Origin: Burkholderia savannae
GTDB taxonomy: Bacteria > Pseudomonadota > Gammaproteobacteria > Burkholderiales > Burkholderiaceae
Assembly (NCBI RefSeq): GCF_001524445.2
Contig: NZ_CP013417.1
Span: forward strand, 1,426,001 to 1,490,000
DNA: 64,000 nucleotides
Direction of reading: 5' to 3'
Shown: positions 30,124-41,528 of the stretch, piece after piece
How the letters are laid out: each line of letters begins with the position of its first letter
Numbering within the stretch: position 1 is the first letter of the stretch
Notes under the pieces: model-generated
What the model was told of the DNA's origin: nothing
The model's input: only the letters and a program-made list of their open reading frames with translations
Database searches by the model: none
Program-made: the position numbers and the translations under genes

Positions 30124-30178
30124 GATCGGCTCGCGCTTCGCTCGCGCGTTGCGGCGCCGCGCCTTTCGCGAGCCGATC
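30124..30178. repeat. Long inverted repeat after radA
   Basis: The arms GATCGGCTCGCG (30124-30135) and CGCGAGCCGATC (30167-30178) are perfectly complementary, with a 31-base GC-rich loop. It has no U-run, so it is at best a weak or Rho-assisted terminator or an mRNA 3' stabiliser. Confidence 0.6.
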
Positions 30179-30287
30179 AGGGGCGTAAAACCATGTAACG
30201 TTTTGGTACGCTGATGTAACCCTTTTGCAGCCTGTTTTTTTCTATGCTTGCCCGGGTTGTCTGCCGCATGACGCGGAAAAGGGAAGC

Positions 30288-30557
30288 GTGTTGAAACGAT
30301 CTCATCAAACCAGTGCGCAAAAGCGCACGTACAACGTGCGGGGTTGCCGCGTGTCCGAGCCGATCGGCGCGCCGTGGGGCGGCGGTTGCCGGATCGTCGA
30401 ATGGATCGGCGGGGACGGGCGGATCGCCCGCCGTGTCGCCGCCGTCAACGTGACCGAGGCGGAAGTCTACGCGATGATCCGCCGGCCGCTCGAAGGCCGC
30501 CGCCATCTGATGGGCGACGACGAGCAGATGCCGCGCGACACGCTGCCGCGGCGCTGA
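30288..30557 (+). CDS. Small basic protein of unknown function
   Basis: A predicted 89-residue protein with no function I can assign. The start could be the GTG at 30288 or the TTG at 30291, just after GGGAAG. The middle part (NVRGCRVSEPIGAPWGGGCRIVEWI) looks like a folded, conserved core with Cys, Trp and Gly, while the ends are basic and hydrophilic. It resembles small Burkholderia proteins I recall as DUF2866, which is unchecked. It is flanked by the radA inverted repeat and by the ABC-F gene on the other strand. Codon use looks coding; no signal peptide or membrane helix is seen. Confidence 0.6.
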   Translation: MLKRSHQTSAQKRTYNVRGCRVSEPIGAPWGGGCRIVEWIGGDGRIARRVAAVNVTEAEVYAMIRRPLEGRRHLMGDDEQMPRDTLPRR

Positions 30558-30610
30558 TTTCAGAATGCGGGGCGGCGGCGCGATCCGATATCGGCGTGCC
30601 GCCGCTCGCG

Positions 30611-32551
30611 TTACCCGATCTTCTCGAGTTCGTCATGCGCGCCGAGCCAGTCGGCTTCGAGCGCGTCGAGGCGACCGTTGACGTCGCCGAGCTTGCGGAT
30701 CGCGTCGGTGAGACGCGTTTTCCGATCGGCCTCGTAGCTCGCCGGATCGGCGACGAACGCGTCGAGCGCCGACTTCTCGGCCTGCAACTGCTCCATTTCC
30801 TTTTCGATCTTCGCGATGCGCGTTTGCAGCGGCCTCTTCAAGTGCGAAAGCCGCTGGCGCGCTTCGGCTTCCTGCCGTTTCTGATCCCTGCGGTTTGCCG
30901 CGGACGCGCCGCCGTTGCCGTCGCTCGCCGGGCCGGATTCGCCCTTCGCCGCCGCGCGCTGGTCCGCCGCGTGCTGCAGCAGCCAGTCGCGGTAATCGTC
31001 GAGATCGCCGTCGAACGGCTGAAGCCGGTGCTTCGCGACGAGCATGAACTGGTCGGTCGTTGCGCGCAGCAGGTGGCGGTCGTGCGACACGAGGATCAGC
31101 GTGCCTTCGAATTGCGCGAGCGCCATCGTGAGCGCGTGGCGCGTCTCGAGATCGAGGTGGTTCGTCGGCTCGTCGAGGAGCAGCAGGTTCGGCTTTTGCC
31201 AGATGATGAGCGCGAGCGCGAGCCGGGCTTTCTCGCCGCCCGAGAACGGCTCGATCGGAGCGGTCGCCATGTCGCCTGAGAAATTGAAGCCGCCGAGGAA
31301 ATCGCGCAGTTCCTGCTCGCGCGAGTCGGGCGCGAGACGCGCGAGATGCGCGAGCGCGGAATCGTCCGGGCGCAGCGTCTCGAGCTGATGCTGCGCGAAA
31401 TAGCCGATCGTGAGGCCCTTGCCGGTGCGCACGTCGCCCGACAGCGGCGCGAGCGTGCCCGCGAGCGTCTTGATGAGCGTCGACTTGCCCTGGCCGTTCG
31501 CGCCGAGCAGGCCGATCCGCTGGCCGTTCTGGATCGACAGCGCGACGCGCTCGACGATCGGAATCTCGCCGTCGTCGTCCGCGCGATAGCCGCAGCGCAC
31601 GCCTTCCATCACGAGCATCGGGTTCGGCGCGGAGTCGGGCGTGCGGAACTCGAACGTGAACGGCGACGCGACGTGCGCGGGCGCGATCAGCTCCATCTTC
31701 TCGAGCGCCTTCATCCGGCTTTGCGCCTGCTTGGCTTTCGTCGCCTTCGCCTTGAAGCGGTTGATGAAGCTCTGCAGGTGTTCGATCGTCTTCTGCTGCT
31801 TCTCGTAGGCGCTTTGCTGCAAGTCGAGCTGCTGCGCGCGCAGCACTTCGAATTGTGAATAATTGCCGCCGTAGCGCTTCACCTGGCGATTCTCCAGATG
31901 CAGCGTCACGTTGCAGACTGAATCGAGGAACTCGCGGTCGTGCGAGATGACGACGAGCGTGCCCGGATAGCGATGCAGCCAGTCCTCGAGCCAGACGATC
32001 GCGTCGAGATCCAGGTGGTTCGTCGGTTCGTCGAGGAGCAGCAGATCCGAGCGGCACATCAGCGCCTGCGCGAGATTGAGGCGCATCCGCCAGCCGCCCG
32101 AGAAGCTCGCGACGGGCTCGCGCGTTTGCGCGAGCGTGAAGCCCAGCCCGAGCAGCAGCGCTTGCGCGCGCGCGGGCGCGGTGTAGCCGTCGGCGTCGGC
32201 AAACGCCGCGTGCGCGTCGGCTTCGGCCGCGCCGTCATGCGCGGCGGACGCCTGCGCGATGCGCGCCTCGATCGCGCGCAGCGCGGCGTCGCCGTCGAGC
32301 GTGTAGTCGAGCGCGCTGCGATCGACGGCGGGCGTTTCCTGCGATACGTGCGCGATGCGCCACGACGGCGGCATCGCGAAGTCGCCCGCATCCGCGTGCA
32401 GCTCGTCGCGCAGCACCGCGAAGAGCGTCGATTTGCCGGCGCCGTTCGCGCCGACGAGGCCCGCCTTCTCGCCGGGATTCAGCGTGAACGAGGTCGCGTC
32501 GAAGAGCGGCTTCGTGCCGCGGGCGAGGCTGAACTGATTGAAACGGATCAC
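30611..32551 (-). CDS. ABC-F family ATPase (YheS/Uup-like)
   Basis: A soluble protein of 646 residues with two ABC domains and no membrane part, of the ribosome-associated ABC-F family. Domain 1 has Walker A GANGAGKST (about 36-44), signature SFSGGWRMRL and LLLLDEPTNHLDL; domain 2 has GANGQGKST, PFSGGEKARL and LLLLDEPTNHLDL. Between them lies the charged linker (FINRFKAKATKAKQAQSRMK) that reaches the tRNA sites. A C-terminal coiled coil follows. Size and linker fit YheS best. It begins with GTG at 32551 and has no clear ribosome site. Role in translation is known for the family, not tested here. Confidence 0.9.
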   Translation of the reverse strand: MIRFNQFSLARGTKPLFDATSFTLNPGEKAGLVGANGAGKSTLFAVLRDELHADAGDFAMPPSWRIAHVSQETPAVDRSALDYTLDGDAALRAIEARIAQASAAHDGAAEADAHAAFADADGYTAPARAQALLLGLGFTLAQTREPVASFSGGWRMRLNLAQALMCRSDLLLLDEPTNHLDLDAIVWLEDWLHRYPGTLVVISHDREFLDSVCNVTLHLENRQVKRYGGNYSQFEVLRAQQLDLQQSAYEKQQKTIEHLQSFINRFKAKATKAKQAQSRMKALEKMELIAPAHVASPFTFEFRTPDSAPNPMLVMEGVRCGYRADDDGEIPIVERVALSIQNGQRIGLLGANGQGKSTLIKTLAGTLAPLSGDVRTGKGLTIGYFAQHQLETLRPDDSALAHLARLAPDSREQELRDFLGGFNFSGDMATAPIEPFSGGEKARLALALIIWQKPNLLLLDEPTNHLDLETRHALTMALAQFEGTLILVSHDRHLLRATTDQFMLVAKHRLQPFDGDLDDYRDWLLQHAADQRAAAKGESGPASDGNGGASAANRRDQKRQEAEARQRLSHLKRPLQTRIAKIEKEMEQLQAEKSALDAFVADPASYEADRKTRLTDAIRKLGDVNGRLDALEADWLGAHDELEKIG

Positions 32552-32697
32552 GGCGAAAAATACTGGGGAAAAGCGCTATTCTAGACTGCGCGCCGCGCAG
32601 GGGGGATCGTCCGGACGGCAGAGTGTGCGCACGGCGCCGAATTCGCCTAGACTTTCGCGGACGGCACAGCCATATCAAAACAGGGAGGAACGAGCCA

Positions 32698-33177
32698 ATG
32701 TCGGAACTTTATTCATTCAGCGCGCAGGCGCTTTCGGGCGGAGACGTGTCGCTCGAGCAATACCGGGGCAAGGTGCTCCTCATCGTCAACACGGCGAGCG
32801 AATGTGGATTCACGCCGCAGTACGCGGGGCTGCAGCAGCTGTACGACCGCTTTCGCGAGCGCGGGCTTGTCGTGCTCGGCTTTCCGTGCAACCAGTTCGG
32901 CAAGCAGGAGCCGGGCGACGCGTCGCAGATCGGCGCGTTTTGCGAGAAGAATTTCGGCGTCACGTTCCCGATGTTCGCGAAAATCGACGTGAATGGCGCG
33001 AGCGCGCATCCGCTGTACCGCTACCTGACCGAGGAAGCGCCCGGCATTCTGGGCCTGAAGGCGATCAAGTGGAATTTCACGAAGTTTCTCGTGAATCGCG
33101 AAGGCGAAATCGTGAAGCGTTATGCGCCGTCGACGAAGCCCGACGATATCGCCGAGGACGTCGAGAAGCAGCTCTGA
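32698..33177 (+). CDS. Glutathione peroxidase family protein (Cys type)
   Basis: A 159-residue thiol peroxidase that reduces hydroperoxides. The catalytic Cys is in NTASECGFT (about residue 36), with Gln in FPCNQFGKQEPG and the Trp and Asn in KWNFTKFL completing the tetrad. The selenocysteine of animal enzymes is replaced by Cys (TGT codon). The second Cys in FPCNQ and one in FCEKNF suggest a thioredoxin-dependent 2-Cys mechanism, as in many bacterial members. The ATG at 32698 follows AGGGAGGAACG. It diverges from the ABC-F gene. Confidence 0.92.
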   Translation: MSELYSFSAQALSGGDVSLEQYRGKVLLIVNTASECGFTPQYAGLQQLYDRFRERGLVVLGFPCNQFGKQEPGDASQIGAFCEKNFGVTFPMFAKIDVNGASAHPLYRYLTEEAPGILGLKAIKWNFTKFLVNREGEIVKRYAPSTKPDDIAEDVEKQL

Positions 33178-33580
33178 GCGAAGCGGTATTGCGGCGCGTG
33201 CCCGAATCGGGCGCGCGCGGCCGATCCGGCGGGCGATTCCGGGCCGGCTGCGCTCTTCGGGCGGCGGCGTGAGATGCGCGGCGTTCGGGCGGCGCGCGGG
33301 ACACGCGTATTTTCCGTTGCCGCGTCGGGCGCACCGTGCAACGTCCCGTCACGCCGCGTTCGATCGTGTCGTATTCGTCCGCCGCGATGTGGCGGAGCGG
33401 GGCAACGTTCCTGCGACGAAACATACGTTTGGCCGTTGCGGATCGAACGGCCGCAGGTGCGGCGCGACGCAGGCGCATTGCCGCAGACGCACTGACCGTA
33501 TGCCACCGGCGCACGCATGCCGGCGGATACGAACGAACCGCCGTACACGCGCCGACACCCATTCGTCGCGCGCCGAACGG
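33178..33580. other. Gene-free interval between convergent peroxidase and YciI genes
   Basis: 403 bases between converging genes. A small hairpin (GCCCGA/TCGGGC, about 33199-33212) follows the peroxidase stop without a U-run. The rest is GC-rich, shows no family sequence in any frame and no repeats. Confidence 0.5.
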
Positions 33581-33847
33581 CTAGGCCAGCACCTCCTTCC
33601 ATTCCTGAAGCGTCCAGCCGCTCACGACGCCGCCCGTCACGAAGGGATCGCCGCTCACGAATTCCTCGGCGGCGTCGCGGCTCGTGAAGATGCCGAGCGC
33701 GCCTTGCGCGGGATCGGCGAACGGCCCGGCCATCAGCAGCACGCCGCGCGCGTGGAATTCGCGTAGCCGCGCGACGTGCGCGGGGCCGAGCTCGACGGCT
33801 TTCGCGAGGCCGTCCGGCGCCGTCTGATAGAACATCACGCATTTCAT
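33581..33847 (-). CDS. YciI family protein
   Basis: An 88-residue ferredoxin-like protein of the YciI family. The family His/Asp pair is represented by the HVARLREFHARGVLLMAGPFADP segment (about 24-46), with GALGIF and the FVSGDPFV motif (about 64-71) following. Some relatives are chlorohydrolases or dehydratases, but most have no known role. The ATG at 33847 has GGAGAC upstream. It lies 121 bases after cls on the same strand. Confidence 0.85.
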   Translation of the reverse strand: MKCVMFYQTAPDGLAKAVELGPAHVARLREFHARGVLLMAGPFADPAQGALGIFTSRDAAEEFVSGDPFVTGGVVSGWTLQEWKEVLA

Positions 33848-33968
33848 CGGCAAGTCTCCGTCTTCGTTCGAACGGACGCGCTTCGATGCCTTCGGCACCT
33901 TCGGCGCCCACGGCGCGCGGCGTTCGCGTGCGCGCCTTGCCTTGCCGCGCCGCGCGCCCTGCGCCCAG

Positions 33969-35408
33969 TCAGAGGATCGGCGCGAACAGCCGAGCGACAT
34001 GCATCGCGACGCGCCGCCACGCGGGCGAGCGCCGATACTCGCTCAGATCCACTTCGAACGCGTTGCCGAAGTCGCGCTCGAGCATCGTTTCGACTTCGGC
34101 CGCAAAGCCTTCGTCGACCGTCAGCACCATGATCTCGAAATTCAGCCGGAATGACCGGTTGTCGAGGTTCGCGCTGCCGACGGCCGCCGCCGCGCGGTCG
34201 ATCAGCACGACCTTCTGATGCAGGAAGCCGGGCCGGTAGCGGAAGATCCGCACGCCCGCGTCGACGAGGTCGCGCGCATAGAGCTTCGACGCCTCGAACA
34301 CGACATAGTGATCGCGCCGGCTCGGGATCAGCACCCGCACGTCGACGCCGCGCATCACCGCGAGCTTGAGCGCCGAGATCACCGCCTCGTCGGGCACGAG
34401 GTAGGGCGTCGTGATCCACACGCGCTCGCGCGCCGCGTTGATCGCCTCCGCGAAGAAGAGCGAGCCCGTCTCCTGCTTGTCGGCGGGGCCCATCGGCACG
34501 ACGAGGCAGTGCATGTCGGCGTCGGCGATGGGCGCGGGCGGAGGCGCCTGCGGCGGCAGCGACTGCGTCGCCCAGTGCCAGTCCTCGGCGAACACATACT
34601 GGATGTTCGCGACCGCGGGGCCGCGCACTTCGATGTGCGTGTCGCGCCACGGCGACAGGCGCGGATTGCCGCCGAGATATTCGACGCCGACGTTGTGCCC
34701 GCCGACGAACGCGCGCTCGCCGTCGACGACGACGATCTTCCGATGATTGCGGAAGTTGAGCTGAAAGCGGTTGACGAACTGCTTGTTGGTTGCGAAAGGA
34801 TGCACCTCGACGCCGCCCTCGCGCAGCGCGTGCACGTAGCTCGACGGCAGATCGAAGCTGCCGATGCTGTCGTACAGCAGATAGCAGCGCACGCCCGCCT
34901 GCGCGCGCGCGATCAGCGTATCGCGCAGCATCGCGCCGAGCGCGTCGTCGCGAACGATGAAAAACTGGACGATCACGTAGCTGCGCGCGGCGTCGATCGC
35001 CGCGAGGATCGCGGAGAACGTCGCGTCGCCGTTGACGAGCGTGCGCACTGCGTTGCCGGCGAGGAACGGCATGCCGACGAGGCGCGTGAGCGCGCGCACG
35101 CGCGCGAGGCCGAGCGCGTCCTTCGGCGCGCCGAGCGTCGAGCCCTCGGCGCTCCACGGCGCCGGATGCGCGCGTGTGCGCAGCGCCTCGGTCTCGTGGC
35201 GGCGCGCGTCGACATAGCCGGAGAACTTGCTGCGGCCGAGGAACAGATACGGGATCAGCGTCAGATACGGCATCGCGGTCAACGACACCGCCCATGCGAT
35301 CGCGCCTTGCGACGTGCGCGTGTTCAGGATCGCATGGCAGGCCGCGATCACGCCGAGCACGTGCGCGAGGCCGATGAAGGTGCCGAGATGAAGCCAGTCG
35401 AGGGTCAT
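33969..35408 (-). CDS. cls: Cardiolipin synthase
   Basis: An inner-membrane phospholipase D-type enzyme of 479 residues that joins two phosphatidylglycerols. Two N-terminal helices (about residues 5-25 and 35-55) anchor it. The two catalytic HKD motifs are intact: HRKIVVVDGERAFVGGHN (about 220) and HQKVVLIDRAAAAVGSANLD (about 395). The final segment is SPAWRRVAMHVARLFAPIL, as in ClsA. The ATG at 35408 gives the standard start. It follows prmB by 139 bases, on the same strand as the dap genes, but probably has its own promoter. Confidence 0.93.
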   Translation of the reverse strand: MTLDWLHLGTFIGLAHVLGVIAACHAILNTRTSQGAIAWAVSLTAMPYLTLIPYLFLGRSKFSGYVDARRHETEALRTRAHPAPWSAEGSTLGAPKDALGLARVRALTRLVGMPFLAGNAVRTLVNGDATFSAILAAIDAARSYVIVQFFIVRDDALGAMLRDTLIARAQAGVRCYLLYDSIGSFDLPSSYVHALREGGVEVHPFATNKQFVNRFQLNFRNHRKIVVVDGERAFVGGHNVGVEYLGGNPRLSPWRDTHIEVRGPAVANIQYVFAEDWHWATQSLPPQAPPPAPIADADMHCLVVPMGPADKQETGSLFFAEAINAARERVWITTPYLVPDEAVISALKLAVMRGVDVRVLIPSRRDHYVVFEASKLYARDLVDAGVRIFRYRPGFLHQKVVLIDRAAAAVGSANLDNRSFRLNFEIMVLTVDEGFAAEVETMLERDFGNAFEVDLSEYRRSPAWRRVAMHVARLFAPIL

Positions 35409-35547
35409 GAGCGCGTTGGATTCCTGAGGAAGGCCACGCGGCGCGCCGCGACCGGCTGCCGCTTACGCGCATCTTACCGAAGCGTGCGCGGCAACGGCCA
35501 CTCCCTTGCGAGCCGGGGCACGGCCGGCTGCCAGGGAGGGCGCGAGA

Positions 35548-36471
35548 TCAGCCGGCGACGGCGGGCAGGGCGCTCGCGTGGATCAGGAACACGCAGTCGT
35601 CGCCCGCGCTCGTCGGCAGCCAGACGAGATCGAGGCCGCCGAACGCCGCCTCGACGTTCTCGCGCTCGTTGCCGATCTCGACGACGAGCACGCCGTCGTC
35701 CTTCAGCCAGCGGCGCGCTTCGCCGATGATGCGGCGCACGATGTCCATTCCGTCCGCGCCGCCCGCGAGCGCCATTTCCGGCTCGTGCCGGTACTCGGCG
35801 GGCAGCTCGGACATCGACGCCGCGTTCACGTACGGCGGATTCGTGATGATCGCGTCGTAGCGCTGCTCGGGATCGATCCATTTGAACTGCGGCAGCGGCG
35901 CGTAGAGATCGCCGTGGTAGAGCGTGATCCGCTCGTCGAGCCCGTAGTCGCCGCGATTGATCTTCGCCACTTCGAGCGCGTCGGCCGACAGGTCGACCGC
36001 GTCGACGCTCGCGTTCGGAAACGCGAGCGCGGCGAGGATCGCGAGGCAGCCGGAGCCCGTGCACAGCTCGAGCACCGAGCCGACGAACTCGGGGTCCTCG
36101 ATGTACGGCTGCAGGCCGTCGTCGAGCAGCTCGCCGATGAACGAGCGCGGCACGATCGTGCGCTCGTCGACGTAGAAGCGATGGCCGTGCATCCACGCTT
36201 CGCGCGTGAGGTATGCGGCAGGCACGCGCTCGGCCGCGCGGCGCTCGATCACGGCGAGCACCGCGTCGATCTCGTCGGGCGCGAGGCGCGCGTCGAAGAA
36301 CGGCTCGAGCGTGTCGAGCGGCAGGTGCAGCGTGTGCAGCACGAGATAGACGGCTTCGTCGTATGCGTTGTCCGAGCCGTGGCCGAACGCGAGCTTCGCC
36401 TTCGAAAAGCGCGACACCGCGTAGCGCACGAGGTCGCGGACGGTCCGGAACGGGGAGGGGGAGGTCGTCAT
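35548..36471 (-). CDS. prmB: Ribosomal protein L3 glutamine methyltransferase PrmB
   Basis: A SAM-dependent N5-glutamine methyltransferase of 307 residues. The SAM motif is ELCTGSGCLAI at about residues 134-144, the catalytic NPPY at about 203-206, and the N-terminal helical domain is the PrmB type rather than the release-factor enzyme PrmC (DAVLAVIERRAAERVPAAYL). The ATG at 36471 lies 13 bases after the dapE stop, so it is co-transcribed with dapE. The link between lysine synthesis and ribosome methylation appears to be positional only. Confidence 0.93.
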   Translation of the reverse strand: MTTSPSPFRTVRDLVRYAVSRFSKAKLAFGHGSDNAYDEAVYLVLHTLHLPLDTLEPFFDARLAPDEIDAVLAVIERRAAERVPAAYLTREAWMHGHRFYVDERTIVPRSFIGELLDDGLQPYIEDPEFVGSVLELCTGSGCLAILAALAFPNASVDAVDLSADALEVAKINRGDYGLDERITLYHGDLYAPLPQFKWIDPEQRYDAIITNPPYVNAASMSELPAEYRHEPEMALAGGADGMDIVRRIIGEARRWLKDDGVLVVEIGNERENVEAAFGGLDLVWLPTSAGDDCVFLIHASALPAVAG

Positions 36472-36484
36472 CGGGCGCCTTTCG

Positions 36485-38911
<2,427 letters not shown>

Positions 38912-38967
38912 GTTCGTGGCTATGCTGGACGTGAATGATGGATGAATCGGGGGCGCTCGGCGCGCGT

Positions 38968-40200
38968 TCAGCGGGCGAGGCCGCGGCAGAAATCGACGAT
39001 GCGCCGTGCGCCCTCGACGCATTCGGCCGTGCCGGCGACGAGCGCGATCCGGACGAAGTCGCGGCCGGGATTCGCGCCGTGCGCGTCGCGGGCGAGATAC
39101 GAGCCGGGCAGGACCGTCACATTATAGTCGGCGTAGAGGCGCCGGGCGAACTCGGTATCCGACAGGCCGGTTCGCGCGACGTTCGCCCACAGGTAGAACG
39201 CGGCGTCGGGCAGGCGCACGTCGACGACGTCGGCGAGCATCGGCGTGACGGTCGCGAATTTCTGCGCGTAGAGCGCGCGGTTCTCGCGCACGTGCGCCTC
39301 GTCGCTCCAGGCGGCGACGCTCGCCTTCTGCCACACGGGCGACAGCGCCGCGCCGTGGTACGTGCGGTACAGCAGGAAGCGCTTGAGAATCGCCGCATCG
39401 CCCGCGACGAAGCCCGAGCGCATGCCCGGCACGTTCGAGCGCTTCGACAGGCTCGACAGCATCACGAGGCGCTCGAACCCGCGGCCGAGCTTGTGCGCCG
39501 CCTCGAGGCCGCCCAGCGGCGGCTTCGCCTCGTCGAAGTAGATTTCCGAATAGCATTCGTCCGATGCGATCACGAAGCCGTGCTCGTCCGACAGCGCGAA
39601 TAGTTCGCGCCAGTCGTCGAGCGTGAGCACGGCGCCCGTGGGATTGCCGGGCGAGCACACGTAGACGAGCTGCGTGCGCGCCCACACGTCGGCCGGCACG
39701 GCCGAATAGTCGGGCGCGAAGTTGCGCGCCGGATCGCTGTTGACGAAGTACGGCTCGGCGCCCGCGAGAAGCGTCGCGCCTTCGTAGATTTGATAGAAAG
39801 GATTCGGACAGAGTACGATCGGCCTTTCGCCGTTTTGGCGCGGACTCGGATCGATGACCGCCTGCGCGAGCGAGAAGAGCGCCTCGCGCGAGCCCGATGC
39901 GGCGAGCACCTGCGTCGCGGCGTCGATCGCGGGCAGCCCGTAGCGCCGCGCGAGCCACTGCGCGACCGCCTCGCGCAGCGCGTCGGTGCCCACCGTCGCC
40001 GGATACGACGCGAGGCCGTCGAGCGCGGCCGCGGCGGCGTCGCGGATCAGCGCGGGCGTCGCGTGCTTCGGCTCGCCGATGCCGAAGCTGATCGGCGGCA
40101 GATGCGCGCTCGGCGTCACGCCGGCAAAGAGCGCGCGGAGCTTTTCGAACGGATAGGGCTGGAGCGTGTCGAGACGAGGATTCACGGGCGTGGGGCTCAC
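38968..40200 (-). CDS. dapC: N-succinyldiaminopimelate aminotransferase
   Basis: A PLP aminotransferase of 410 residues, class I/II, that aminates N-succinyl-2-amino-6-oxopimelate. The PLP Lys is in [16 protein letters not shown] (about residue 248). Conserved [10 protein letters not shown] and [11 protein letters not shown] blocks are present. The start is a GTG at 40200; a second GTG at 40185 would give the common beginning (M/V)[15 protein letters not shown], so the true start may be there. It is the first gene of the dapC-dapD-ArsC-like-dapE-prmB run, which together with the housekeeping dapA/B elsewhere forms the succinylase route to lysine and peptidoglycan. Confidence 0.93.
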   Translation of the reverse strand: MSPTPVNPRLDTLQPYPFEKLRALFAGVTPSAHLPPISFGIGEPKHATPALIRDAAAAALDGLASYPATVGTDALREAVAQWLARRYGLPAIDAATQVLAASGSREALFSLAQAVIDPSPRQNGERPIVLCPNPFYQIYEGATLLAGAEPYFVNSDPARNFAPDYSAVPADVWARTQLVYVCSPGNPTGAVLTLDDWRELFALSDEHGFVIASDECYSEIYFDEAKPPLGGLEAAHKLGRGFERLVMLSSLSKRSNVPGMRSGFVAGDAAILKRFLLYRTYHGAALSPVWQKASVAAWSDEAHVRENRALYAQKFATVTPMLADVVDVRLPDAAFYLWANVARTGLSDTEFARRLYADYNVTVLPGSYLARDAHGANPGRDFVRIALVAGTAECVEGARRIVDFCRGLAR

Positions 40201-40440
40201 GGAGCCGGTAGGTGGCCGATCGGACGGGCCGGTTTAAGCGAAACGGGCGCGAAACTGGGGCGCGGCTGGCGCAGCCGGGCGCGGGCGAAGCAGGGCGCGG
40301 CGGGTCGCGGCGCGAGATGCCGGCGTGCCGGCCTGTTGGGCGCGGCGACGGCGCACGATTATAGCGTGACATCGGACGGCGGAACGCGCGGCGCGTGCCG
40401 CGGCGCCGTCCCGGGAAGGAACGAGAGGTTCGGTTTGCAA

Positions 40441-41382
40441 ATGAATGGACGAGGGGGCGCCGCCTGGCCGACGCTCGCAATTCTGGTCGGCGCGTCGGTA
40501 TGGGGCCTGATCTGGTATCCGCTGCGCCTGCTGGCGGCGCTCGGCGTGACGGGCACGGCGGCGAGCGCGGCGACGAGCGTCGTCGCCTGCGCGTTCGTGC
40601 TCGTCGTGCGGCGCAAGTCGATCGCGACGCTCCGCCGGCACTGGCTGCTGCCCGCGCTCGGCGCGGCCGCGGGCGTGACGAATCTCGGCTTCGTCTGGGG
40701 CACGATCCACGGCGAGGTGCTGCGCGTGATGCTGCTTTTCTATCTGACGCCCGCGTGGACCGCGATCTACGCGCACTTCATCCTGCGCGAGCGCCTGACG
40801 GTGGCGGGCGCGGCGCTCGCCGCGCTGTCGCTCGCGGGCGCGATGCTGATGCTGTGGTCGCCGCGGCTCGGCGTGCCGCTGCCGGCGAATCCGGCCGAAT
40901 GGGCGGGGCTCGCGGCCGGGATGAGCTTCGCGATGAGCAACGTGCTCGTCGTCAAGGCGAGCCGCGAGCTGCCGCGGATGAAGCCCGAGATGCGCACGGC
41001 GACGCTTTTCGGCGGCGCGGCGGCGATGGGCGTCGTCGCGTCGTTCGTCGAGGGGCTGCCGCCGCTGCCCGCGGGCGGCGATCTCGGCTTCGCGGCGCTC
41101 CTCGTCGTCGGGATCGGCGTGACGGTCGCGGCGAACAACATGCTTGTTCAGCACGGCCTCGCGCGCGTGCCGGCGAACCGCGCGTCGATCATCATGCTGT
41201 TCGAGATCGTCGTCACCGCGCTGTCGGCGTGGCTTTTTGCCAACGAAGTGCCCACCGCGCGCGAATGGGCGGGCGGCCTTTGCATCGTCGTCGCGACCTT
41301 GCTGTCGAGCCGCGTGCACCGTGCCCGCCCGGCCGACGACGAACCGCGCGAGCCGCGGGACGGCGCGCGCGCGATGGTATGA
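40441..41382 (+). CDS. EamA/DMT family transporter
   Basis: A 313-residue membrane protein with about ten hydrophobic helices in two EamA repeats (first near 10-140, second near 160-300). Features such as PAWTAIYAHFILRERL after helix 4 and ANRASIIMLFEIVVTALSAW in the second half match the drug/metabolite transporter family. The substrate cannot be told. The ATG at 40441 was used; a TTG at 40435 in frame is also possible. It is divergent from dapC and is followed by a terminator, so it is probably a stand-alone gene. Confidence 0.87.
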   Translation: MNGRGGAAWPTLAILVGASVWGLIWYPLRLLAALGVTGTAASAATSVVACAFVLVVRRKSIATLRRHWLLPALGAAAGVTNLGFVWGTIHGEVLRVMLLFYLTPAWTAIYAHFILRERLTVAGAALAALSLAGAMLMLWSPRLGVPLPANPAEWAGLAAGMSFAMSNVLVVKASRELPRMKPEMRTATLFGGAAAMGVVASFVEGLPPLPAGGDLGFAALLVVGIGVTVAANNMLVQHGLARVPANRASIIMLFEIVVTALSAWLFANEVPTAREWAGGLCIVVATLLSSRVHRARPADDEPREPRDGARAMV

Positions 41383-41396
41383 TTGGCCCCATTCGC

Positions 41397-41430
41397 GGGG
41401 CCGACTGCTTGACAGCACGGCCCCGTTTTT
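41397..41430 (+). terminator. Intrinsic terminator after the EamA gene
   Basis: GGGGCCG pairs with CGGCCCC around a 15-base loop, followed by GTTTTT. It lies 15 bases after the EamA stop and about 100 bases before smc, separating the two units. Confidence 0.75.
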
Positions 41431-41528
41431 CGAATCTTGGGCATGCGGCGCGCGTGGGCCTTTAGGCCGAATCGCAACGCGCAACGCAGGCTCCGAACCG
41501 TTTCACACTCTTTACCACCGATACCGCC

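Noticed and set aside
32698..33177. Selenoprotein glutathione peroxidase
   Set aside because: The active-site codon is TGT (Cys), not TGA, and no selenocysteine element is needed to read the frame.
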